Assembly (NCBI RefSeq): GCF_008014775.2
Contig: NZ_CP144914.1
Span: 2,170,001-2,234,000, forward strand
Source: Alkalicoccus halolimnae
Lineage (GTDB): Bacteria; Bacillota; Bacilli; Bacillales; Salisediminibacteriaceae
Length of the DNA stretch: 64,000 bases
Direction of reading: 5' to 3'
Shown piece after piece: positions 55,080-62,433 of this stretch. Every line of letters begins with the position of its first letter. Within the stretch, counting starts at the first letter, position 1. The translations under genes and the position numbers were made by a program. The notes under the pieces were generated by a model, which saw nothing but the letters and a program-made list of their open reading frames with translations, searched no databases and had not been told where the DNA came from.

Positions 55080-55661
55080 TTAAACTGAAGCTTTATTCGA
55101 TTCCGTGTTCCAATATCCGCCTTCTTTACACAGTTCCAGATATTCACTTTTTAAAATCCCTACCATAATTCGGTCATAATATCTGTTATTTCTGAAAGCA
55201 TGTTCTCTCTTTATCCCTTCCTCTTTCCACCCGCATTTTCCTACATAGAGTTTATGGGACGGGATATTATGTTCTACAATGTCTCCATCCAGCCGATGAA
55301 GCTGTAATTCTTCAAAAGCATATTTCATCGTTGTCATTACAGTATCTCTCCCATATCCATGTCCCTGCATATTCTTTTTGCCAATTATTATCCCATGGTA
55401 AGCAGAACGGTTTTTGAGATCAATATTTGTAATAGTTGATATACCTATAAACCCATCTTCTTCAGTATCAATGGCAAAACGCAGGTTCAAATCATCGAAC
55501 GCCAGTTTATCAAACCACATATTTTGCTGGTCTGAAGATATTGGATGGGACCACCCGCCAAGAAGAGGGCCTATTTCAGGATCATTATGATAACTTCTCA
55601 ACTCCTCCATGTCTTTTCTTTCCAAAGCTCTAAGCCTTACTTTTTTCCCTAAAATATCCAT
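55080..55661 (-). CDS. GNAT-family acetyltransferase (RimJ/RimL or PseH type)
   Basis: A 193-residue GNAT protein with the RimJ/RimL-like start VRLRALERKDMEELRSYHNDPEI (in parts). The GIIIGKKNMQGHGYGRDTVMTTMKYAFEELQLHR block (in parts, about 90-123) is typical, as is ENxPSHKLYxKCGWKEEG. Similar proteins (PseH) N-acetylate UDP-4-amino sugars. Because the cluster encodes dehydratase and aminotransferase steps but no EpsM/PglD-like acetyltransferase is seen in the window, this protein could supply that step. AGCAGGGA precedes the ATG. Confidence 0.82.
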   Translation of the reverse strand: MDILGKKVRLRALERKDMEELRSYHNDPEIGPLLGGWSHPISSDQQNMWFDKLAFDDLNLRFAIDTEEDGFIGISTITNIDLKNRSAYHGIIIGKKNMQGHGYGRDTVMTTMKYAFEELQLHRLDGDIVEHNIPSHKLYVGKCGWKEEGIKREHAFRNNRYYDRIMVGILKSEYLELCKEGGYWNTESNKASV

Positions 55662-55728
55662 AAAATCCCTGCTTTCTTTATATTATTTGAATCGTTTAAC
55701 GATGTTTACTTAATAAAAATTTAAATTT

Positions 55729-56805
55729 TCACTGACTGCTTTGAATACGTTCTCTTACAGGAGTTCTATATGATGGAAAAAAGCCTTCTGATAAACTGTT
55801 ATCAACACCTGCAAATAATTCCAATTCTCTGTAGAGCTCTTCATTAAATATATTTTTCCCTATATAGAAACTATAATTATTCCCATTCGAGAATGAAGTT
55901 TTATATAAGAATAAATTGTCGTTTTCACTATAGCCTCCCCCTAAATTAAGCAGAGTGCACCCTGATTCTTTTGATATTTTTACCATATAATCAAATACTA
56001 AATTATTAGGTCTCAAATACAAATAATTCTCATCGGAGGCTCCTAAATGATAATGTGCCAGCTTATTAGAAGTAAACAGAATTACTGCAGAAACTACCGC
56101 ATTGTCAGAATAAACAAATATAAGATGAGCGTTTGATACGTTGGAATTATTCATCTGCTTAGACAAAGATTCCTGGTCAAAGAAATAATAAGGAGATGCA
56201 TATTTTCTATTCATCGTTTCTTTATACAATTCGTAGAACGTATGAATATTTCCTGCTGTTTTTTCCACTTCTTTGCAAATTAAATTATTTTTAACAGCTT
56301 TCTTTATATTGCGTTTATTCATTTTGGAGTAGCCTTCCCGTATTTTTTCCAATGAAGGCTTTAAATTCACAGCAGTAGTCTGCCTGACATATTGAAGACT
56401 GCAGTATTTTGAGAGGTATGCTTTATTATTTACTAATGGATGTACTCTAATTATTTCAGATACAATTCTGTTATTCAGGCAGTAGTGATAAAAAGCCTCT
56501 TTGAACTCATTTATTGTTTCTGGGTCACCTTTTAATATTGGCCCTCCGTATCCATAAGGTGTTGTAATATCATAGACTTCATCTTTTTGTCCCATATTGA
56601 TACTTCTGATAATGATTGGATAGATAATACTTCCCTTTTCATTTTTGAAATAGACGAGCTTTGCTGTTCCCCCTTCTGTTTCAGCTGCCCACTTGCAGTA
56701 TTCATAAGTGAAATATACATCAGCTTGTGAAAACTGCTTAACGATGCTATCCCAAACTTCTTTATCTTCAACAAAATTTATTAATTTCCTCGAGTGTTGA
56801 ATCAT
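55729..56805 (-). CDS. FemAB/FemX-like GNAT-fold transferase
   Basis: A 358-residue protein with two tandem GNAT-like domains of the FemAB/peptidoglycan-bridge superfamily. The N-terminal part has SQADVYFTYEYCKWAAETEGG (in parts, about 20-40), and the middle TPYGYGGPI. The C-terminal domain carries ELYKETMNRKYASPYYFF and ALIFVYSDNAVVSAVILFT-like strands, then YHLGASDENYLYLRPNNLVFDYMV. In polysaccharide clusters such proteins are thought to modify sugars or lipid-linked intermediates. ATG 56805 follows GGAGGAGG; an extension to 56898 has no site. Confidence 0.82.
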   Translation of the reverse strand: MIQHSRKLINFVEDKEVWDSIVKQFSQADVYFTYEYCKWAAETEGGTAKLVYFKNEKGSIIYPIIIRSINMGQKDEVYDITTPYGYGGPILKGDPETINEFKEAFYHYCLNNRIVSEIIRVHPLVNNKAYLSKYCSLQYVRQTTAVNLKPSLEKIREGYSKMNKRNIKKAVKNNLICKEVEKTAGNIHTFYELYKETMNRKYASPYYFFDQESLSKQMNNSNVSNAHLIFVYSDNAVVSAVILFTSNKLAHYHLGASDENYLYLRPNNLVFDYMVKISKESGCTLLNLGGGYSENDNLFLYKTSFSNGNNYSFYIGKNIFNEELYRELELFAGVDNSLSEGFFPSYRTPVRERIQSSQ

Positions 56806-57095
56806 AGTATTCCTCCTCCAATTTAAAAAATTTTCATTCCAGAAAAATAAATTTAGAAAGATTGGCTGTTTTTGATAATTTGAAATTTCACTTTTCATGG
56901 AACCCCTTTCATAACAGACGTTAGTTTTACAGGCAGTTGCCCTCCCCTGCAGGTGAACGATTTACCGAGGGTTTGTTTTCAGCTGCGGTTATTTTTAAAC
57001 GTGAACGTCAGGATAGAATTTGTTTAAACTACTCGTAAATTTGGCTGAAAAAGCATTTATGAAAGTGATTCCTGTATATAGCTTTTTAAAAATAC
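56806..57095. other. Intergenic region upstream of the FemAB-like gene
   Basis: No gene is seen. It is AT-rich and should hold the promoter of the FemAB-like gene, but I cannot assign boxes confidently. Confidence 0.5.
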
Positions 57096-57140
57096 AAAAA
57101 CGCAGCTCTATGATTAAGCTCATAAAGCTGCGTTTTTTAT
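57096..57140. terminator. Stem-loop between GT4 and FemAB-like genes
   Basis: AAAAACGCAGCT(C)TATGA pairs with TCATA(A)AGCTGCGTTTTT, with T runs on both strands. It probably ends the exopolysaccharide operon. Confidence 0.88.
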
Positions 57141-57419
57141 AATTTTTATAGTAATGAAACTATGTGAATTGTCGAATTAATTTTTCATTTGTTACTTTTC
57201 AGCGTAAAAAGATTGATCTCGGGAGGATTAAAAAGACGAAAGTTTAAAAAAGGTACAGCATTACTTGCCCCCGGTCCTGTGCTTACATACTGCTGTAACC
57301 CATTCTTCCAGTGCCAGTGAACACGGCTGCGCAAGGATCAAAGACCGTCAGACAAATCTAAGTCTAAAAGCTTATTAAACCAAGATCCGGCTCCGCGCAC
57401 CATGTACATTTTATTCTAA

Positions 57420-58565
57420 TTATCCTTTGGAAACAGATTTTTTAATAGCCGGCAGAGTTTTTTCTGAAGATCCTGATTCAGCACTGATTGAATTTAATTC
57501 TCTCATGTAGGAAGCAGTAACCTTCTCCCTATTAAATTCTTTTTCCACTTTTTTTCTTCCTTTGAGGCCCATTTGCCGTTTCCCCTCGTAATCCATCTGT
57601 ATAAATTTTTCGATTTTATTTATTAGATCGTTACTGTCTTTTCCTTTGATTAAAAATCCGTTAACACCTTCTTCTACAATTTCTCTGCACCCGGCCCTGT
57701 CAGTCGTAATAGCCGGTCTTGCTGAAGCTGCACTTTCCAGCAGGACATTAGACATTCCTTCCGGGTAATAAGTTGGATGAACTGTACAGTGGGACAACAT
57801 ATAAAATTTTCTCATGTCTTTCTGCTCTCCATGATATTGGATTACATTTTTTATCTGAAGTTCTTTCAATCTGGGTGGAAATCCCTCAATGAGATGACCT
57901 ACCATATGAAAGTTAACAAAAGGATATTTTTTTTTAAGAAATTCTGCTGCATCAAAATATTGATCGATTCCCTTTTCTTTAATCAACCTTCCAACAAATA
58001 AAAAGTGTAAACTACTGCTTTCGGGGTACTTGAGCGGTTCATAATGTTCGAGATTTACTCCAGAGCCCGGCAGCGTTTCATATCTGGAATTAATTATTCC
58101 CCTCTTCACAAACATTTCTTTGTTCGATTCGTTTTGAAAAAAAACACAGGAGGCTTTTTTCAGTGCTGCCTTATACATGGTTAAAGTAACTTTCTGGAGC
58201 CATCCTGCGTTCTCTACGGCCGAGCCAAGACCAGTAATATTGGAGATGTAAGGAATTTTAAAAAATCTGCTTACCATCCCTCCGTAAATATTCGGCTTAA
58301 TTGTATAAGTCAGTACAACATCCGGTTTTAAACCCTTAATGATTTTTGCATAATTTAAAATTAATTTTGCATCTTCCAGAGGATTGACTCCCCGTTTACT
58401 TAAAGGGTAATCGATAAATTTACAGTTGATTTTTTTCAGCCAGCCGCTGCTTCCATCTTCCGGCACTGCACATGTCACTTCGTGGTCTACCGCTAAAGCC
58501 GTGATCAATTCCCGGCGGAAACTGTACAGCCCTACTAAATCATTTGCAATTATAAGTATTCTCAT
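57420..58565 (-). CDS. Glycosyltransferase family 4 protein
   Basis: A 381-residue GT-B glycosyltransferase, retaining type. The N-terminal domain has the start ILIIANDLVGLYSFRRELI (in part), KPDVVLTYTIKPNIYGG (about 80-96) and NITGLGSA. The C-terminal GT4 domain has LHFLFVGRLIKEKGI (about 187-201) and the E-x7-E sugar-nucleotide motif PEGMSNVLLESAASARPAITT (in parts, about 272-292). It is like B. subtilis EpsD/PglA and likely adds N-acetylhexosamine to the lipid-linked sugar. GGAGGACGATA precedes the ATG. It follows capB by 54 bases. Confidence 0.92.
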   Translation of the reverse strand: MRILIIANDLVGLYSFRRELITALAVDHEVTCAVPEDGSSGWLKKINCKFIDYPLSKRGVNPLEDAKLILNYAKIIKGLKPDVVLTYTIKPNIYGGMVSRFFKIPYISNITGLGSAVENAGWLQKVTLTMYKAALKKASCVFFQNESNKEMFVKRGIINSRYETLPGSGVNLEHYEPLKYPESSSLHFLFVGRLIKEKGIDQYFDAAEFLKKKYPFVNFHMVGHLIEGFPPRLKELQIKNVIQYHGEQKDMRKFYMLSHCTVHPTYYPEGMSNVLLESAASARPAITTDRAGCREIVEEGVNGFLIKGKDSNDLINKIEKFIQMDYEGKRQMGLKGRKKVEKEFNREKVTASYMRELNSISAESGSSEKTLPAIKKSVSKG

Positions 58566-58619
58566 TATCGTCCTCCCGCCTTTGCACGTAGTTCCGGTTT
58601 TATTATAGAGTTATCCTGT

Positions 58620-59321
58620 TTATCCCTCTTCGTAATAATAGGAGTAGGGAGTGTCCTTTACCGGGCAGTCATTAAGCACTGCTCCGAGCAAATTTCCTTC
58701 TACTTTTTGAATGGAACCTACCGCTTTTTTCGCCTGCTCTATTTCCGTTTTTCCATTTCTAATGACCAGCATTGTTCCATCAACCATACTTGACAGAATC
58801 AGTCCGTCTGTCACAGCGTTAACCGGCGGGGCATCAAAAACAATATAATCATATTGTTTTTTCGCTTCTTCAATAAACCTCTTCATCCTGTTCGATGCAA
58901 GCAGTTCGCTTGGATTAGGCGGGAGGGGGCCTGAAGTAAGAACAGATAAATTAGGGTTGAATGTGCGTTTCACTGCGTTTTTTATTCCTGCCTGGTTTGT
59001 AACTACGTTAGTAAACCCGATATTATTGGATATTTCAAAAGTGTAATGAACGGAAGGTTTACGAAGGTCCGTATCAATAAGCAGTACTTTGCTTTCCTGC
59101 TGGGCAAGAACAATGCTTAAATTTGCAGCTATTGTAGATTTACCTTCACCAGGAAGAGGGGAGGTAACTACAAGGGTTTTCAACTTTCTATCAATTTGCA
59201 TAAACTGCATATTGGTTCTAAGCGTCCTGAATTGTTCTGCTGCAGGTGAACGATTTTCGAGTGTGGTCAACAGAAATCGCTTTCTCGAATTTTTGTCATT
59301 TTTAAATTTTCTATGCACCAT
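58620..59321 (-). CDS. Bacterial tyrosine kinase, CapB/YwqD/EpsB type
   Basis: A 233-residue BY-kinase catalytic protein. Walker A LPGEGKSTIAANLS (about 55-68), the A' motif LLIDTDLRKPSVH (about 80-92) and Walker B YDYIVFDAPP (about 157-166) are intact. The C-terminal tyrosine cluster is short: PYSYYYEEG. It needs the neighbouring CapA-type membrane activator and controls polymer length. Its ribosome site AAGGAAG lies inside the end of the upstream gene, which overlaps by 11 bases, so the pair is translationally coupled. Confidence 0.93.
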   Translation of the reverse strand: MVHRKFKNDKNSRKRFLLTTLENRSPAAEQFRTLRTNMQFMQIDRKLKTLVVTSPLPGEGKSTIAANLSIVLAQQESKVLLIDTDLRKPSVHYTFEISNNIGFTNVVTNQAGIKNAVKRTFNPNLSVLTSGPLPPNPSELLASNRMKRFIEEAKKQYDYIVFDAPPVNAVTDGLILSSMVDGTMLVIRNGKTEIEQAKKAVGSIQKVEGNLLGAVLNDCPVKDTPYSYYYEEG

Positions 59322-60057
59322 AAGTTTCACTTCCTTGTGATTTCTCTGCAGATGACAGTACCTCTAAATCAGGTCTGTTCTCTACGTTGACAGTGGAAAC
59401 CTGTCCCAGAACGGAAATATTTAATTCATTTTCAATATCTGCTTCTGATTTAATCGTATTATCCAGTAATTCAAGAAACATAGTAATTCCTATGCCAAGC
59501 CCGAGGGTCACGATAAATGCTGCTCCCATGTTTAACCCGATATTAGGACTTATCGGAGAAGGATTTCCCTCTACTTCTGCTTCTGCTAAGGAAGATACAT
59601 TATTTATATTCATTATCTGTGGTACTTCCTCCTGAAATACTGAGGCAAGAGTGTTGGCAATATCTGCTGCTTCAGCCTGATTGCTGTCTTCCACCGTGAT
59701 CCGCAGAACCTGGGACTCCCCTTCACCCCTTACAGTAATCTGACTGCTCAATTCACTTCTTGACTGTTCCAATCCCAGCTGCTGCAGTGTTGGATCCAGA
59801 ATTCGGGAAGAAGTAATGATCGTGTTATAGGTTTCGATCAGCTCCCTGCTTGTTTCCAGTTCCCTGGAAGAGAAAGCTTCTCCTTCTGAAGGTGGTTGAT
59901 TGACCAGTATCTGCGTAGAAGCTTCATACATCGGAGTAACTAAATAGTAGGTCATTAGACCAGCAGCAGCAGTAATTGAAAAAGTCATTAGAACTATCAG
60001 GCGGATACGCCTTTTAAGAATGGACAGTATTTCTAAAAAATCAATTGGGGATTTCAT
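59311..60057 (-). CDS. Wzz/CapA-type polysaccharide chain-length regulator and kinase activator
   Basis: A 248-residue membrane protein with a Wzz domain (about 5-95). Two membrane helices are visible (about 18-40, ending at TYYLV, and about 172-195, after the PISPNIGLNMG proline-rich motif). The extracellular loop has the Gln/Ser-rich coiled region and TYNTIITSSRILDPTLQQLG. The short cytoplasmic tail ends GSETYGA. It activates the BY-kinase next to it. AAAGGAGG is six bases from ATG 60057. It overlaps the kinase gene by 11 bases. Confidence 0.92.
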   Translation of the reverse strand: MKSPIDFLEILSILKRRIRLIVLMTFSITAAAGLMTYYLVTPMYEASTQILVNQPPSEGEAFSSRELETSRELIETYNTIITSSRILDPTLQQLGLEQSRSELSSQITVRGEGESQVLRITVEDSNQAEAADIANTLASVFQEEVPQIMNINNVSSLAEAEVEGNPSPISPNIGLNMGAAFIVTLGLGIGITMFLELLDNTIKSEADIENELNISVLGQVSTVNVENRPDLEVLSSAEKSQGSETYGA

Positions 60058-60116
60058 TGTTGCCTCCTTTAATTTGATCAAACGTTTTGAACAATATATA
60101 TCTGCAAGTGTTTTTT

Positions 60117-60728
60117 TTATTTATTAGTTATCTGTGCTGTTTTACTGCCCATAAAAGGTCGCCCGCCTTCTCCTGAATTATCAATCCCCTCTCTTTTAAA
60201 CACTTTCCATAGGGTCATGAAGAGAATTTTCAGGTCAAACATAAGGCTTTGATTTTCTACATAGTACAAATCACAGTTAAATTTTTCTTCCCAGGTTAAA
60301 TTATTTCTGCCATTTACTTGGGCCCATCCAGTAATACCCGGCCTTACTATGTGTCTCTTTTTCTGTTCCGGAGAATATCTTGATAAATATTCCGGAAGCA
60401 GAGGGCGCGGTCCCACAAGGCTCAGGTCCCCTTTAAGAACGTTCCAAAGCTGCGGAAGTTCATCAAGACTTAGTTTCCGCAGTACTTTCCCCGTATAAGT
60501 TATTCTTTCCTCATCAGAAAGCAGATTTCCCGCCGCGTCTTTTTTATTTGTCATTGTTCGAAACTTATAGAGATTGAAAAGCATTTCGTTCTTTCCCGGG
60601 CGCACCTGCTTAAATAGGACAGGGCCGCCCATATTTTTTTTGACAGCTGCCGCTGAAATTATCATAGCTGGAAAAAGCACAAGCAGCATTACCATGGCAA
60701 TCGTCACATCCAGTGTCCGCTTTATCAC
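60117..60728 (-). CDS. Undecaprenyl-phosphate sugar phosphotransferase, EpsL-like
   Basis: A 203-residue monotopic phosphoglycosyltransferase (bacterial sugar transferase family) that moves a sugar-1-phosphate from UDP-sugar to undecaprenyl phosphate, the first membrane step. It has one N-terminal membrane helix (about 7-30), then GGPVLFKQVRPGKNEMLFNLYKFRTM (in parts, with KFRTM), KLSLDELPQLWNVLKGDLSLVGPRP (catalytic DE, about 89-113) and PGITGWAQVNGRN. GTG start with GGGGGAG upstream. The short form fits EpsL/PglC, which use diNAc-bacillosamine-type sugars. Confidence 0.92.
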   Translation of the reverse strand: MIKRTLDVTIAMVMLLVLFPAMIISAAAVKKNMGGPVLFKQVRPGKNEMLFNLYKFRTMTNKKDAAGNLLSDEERITYTGKVLRKLSLDELPQLWNVLKGDLSLVGPRPLLPEYLSRYSPEQKKRHIVRPGITGWAQVNGRNNLTWEEKFNCDLYYVENQSLMFDLKILFMTLWKVFKREGIDNSGEGGRPFMGSKTAQITNK

Positions 60729-60848
60729 TTAGATCTCCCCCAATTTCCACTTACGTTGTAATTTGGACAAATTTATAAATAGAAGCTTTACCGACTACAC
60801 TCTATTTGACTTTTTAGTCCTCCCGAAAATTTTTCTGTATCCAGGAGT

Positions 60849-61169
60849 CTAAATTTCTCTCTTTTGCCATTCAATAAATTCTATGACTTTTTCATATTCC
60901 TGCAGATCTTCTTTCGTTACATTTAAATCGTTAAGTTTATTAATAAAAATTTCGTATTGTTCTGAATTGTTATCTTGTATACCAAGCAGAGTGATTATAT
61001 CTGTATTCAAAACTTCAGCCAGTTTTTCCAGCACTTTTATTGACGGATTTTTATTAATGTTTCGCTCAATATTGCTTAAGTTTGACTTGGAAATCATGGC
61101 TTTCTCTGCCAGTACTGTTAAAGTAATTCCTCTTTCTTTTCGTATGCGGTTAATATTTTCTCCAATCAT
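60849..61169 (-). CDS. SinR-like XRE-family regulator within the EPS cluster
   Basis: A 106-residue regulator with an HTH_XRE domain (about 3-58: NRIRKERGITLTVLAEKAMISKSNLSNIERN in parts) and a C-terminal SinR/SinI-type helical hook (KEDLQEYEKVIEFIEWQK). It is a close paralogue of 25836-26180. It lies 17 bases after the epsN-like gene and 120 bases before the epsL-like gene, so it is inside the transcription run. In B. subtilis SinR and SlrR control eps genes. ATG 61169 fits AGAGGT; autoregulation of the cluster is an inference. Confidence 0.87.
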   Translation of the reverse strand: MIGENINRIRKERGITLTVLAEKAMISKSNLSNIERNINKNPSIKVLEKLAEVLNTDIITLLGIQDNNSEQYEIFINKLNDLNVTKEDLQEYEKVIEFIEWQKREI

Positions 61170-61186
61170 GGCCATTACCTCTTTTT

Positions 61187-62362
61187 CTATAGATTAGACA
61201 GTATCGCCCCCTGGGCAGATTTTTCATAAAGGCTGGCTTTCACCGTTTCTATTACGAACCGATGCTCTTCGCCTGATAAACTTGTGCCGGATGGCAGGCA
61301 TATGCCACGATCAAACAGCATTTCAGCCGTACTGTTTCCTGGAATATGAGCATAAAAATTGTGATTTTGAAACAACGGCTGAAGATGAAGCGGCTTCCAT
61401 ACTCTTCTTGCTTCAATATTGTGACTCTGCAGATTATTAATGACGTCCTGGGGATTATTGTCCATTGGCAGTGTACAAACGGTAAGCCACCGGCAGGAGT
61501 AAGACCCTTCATACTCAGGCATAAATTCTATGCCTTTTGTACTCAAAGCTTCTTCATAGCGTTTATAAATAAAACGTTTTTGCTCCACCCGCTCATCCAG
61601 AGCCAGAAGCTGGGCTCTTCCTATGCCTGCAAGTATATTACTCATTCGGTAATTATAGCCTTTAACACTATGCTGGTAGTAATCAGCCTGATCTTTAGCC
61701 TGCTGAGCTAAAAATTTGGCTTTTTCGAGATGACTCTTCTTTTTTGCCGTAAGCATACCGCCTCCGGCCGTGGTTATCATCTTATTTCCATTAAAAGAAT
61801 AAATTCCAAAATCTCCAATCGTTCCTGTTGGAATACCTTTGTATCCAGCCCCGAGAGATTCAGCTGCATCTTCAATTACAGGAACTTGATAGCTTTTACA
61901 TATTTCCATTAGTTCTTCCATTCTGGCACTCTGGCCGTATAGATGAACGATTATTACGGCTTTCGGAAGTTTTTTATCTTTTTCAGCTTGTACAAAAGCT
62001 CTTTTTAAAGCCTGCGGAGACATATTCCAGGATATAGGATCTGAATCGATAAATACTGGCTCAGCTTCCTGATATAAGATCGGATTCGCACTTGCTACGA
62101 AAGTAAGGGTAGAACAGAATACTACATCTCCTTTTGTTACTCCCAAAATATCCAATGCCAGATGAATCGCAGCAGTTCCTGATGAAAGCGCCACCGTTCC
62201 CGGTGCTTTCAAATAAAGCGCCATTTCTTTTTCGAATCCTTCAATGTGCGGGCCCACTGGAGCGATCCAGTTAGTATCAAAAGCTTCTGATATAAACTGC
62301 TCTTCCTTTCCAGTCATGTGTGGCGGTGAAAGAAAAATTTTTTTTGAATTCAATTTGTTCAA
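61187..62362 (-). CDS. DegT/DnrJ/EryC1 aminotransferase, EpsN-like
   Basis: A 391-residue PLP enzyme of the sugar aminotransferase family. Motifs are SPPHMTGKEEQFI near 12-24, GTAAIHLAL, EDAAESLGAGYKG (about 162-174) and the PLP lysine in YSFNGNKMITTAGGG (K about 192). EpsN/PglE members aminate the 4-keto sugar made by EpsC-type dehydratases, giving UDP-4-amino-sugars of the bacillosamine route. TTG start after GGGGAGGAG. It lies 71 bases after the dehydratase gene. Confidence 0.93.
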   Translation of the reverse strand: MNKLNSKKIFLSPPHMTGKEEQFISEAFDTNWIAPVGPHIEGFEKEMALYLKAPGTVALSSGTAAIHLALDILGVTKGDVVFCSTLTFVASANPILYQEAEPVFIDSDPISWNMSPQALKRAFVQAEKDKKLPKAVIIVHLYGQSARMEELMEICKSYQVPVIEDAAESLGAGYKGIPTGTIGDFGIYSFNGNKMITTAGGGMLTAKKKSHLEKAKFLAQQAKDQADYYQHSVKGYNYRMSNILAGIGRAQLLALDERVEQKRFIYKRYEEALSTKGIEFMPEYEGSYSCRWLTVCTLPMDNNPQDVINNLQSHNIEARRVWKPLHLQPLFQNHNFYAHIPGNSTAEMLFDRGICLPSGTSLSGEEHRFVIETVKASLYEKSAQGAILSNL

Positions 62363-62433
62363 GCTAAACTCCTCCCCAGTATTATTAATAGTAATTTTCT
62401 ATTTTTTAAAAACGCTTTCAGGAAATTTTTCTA

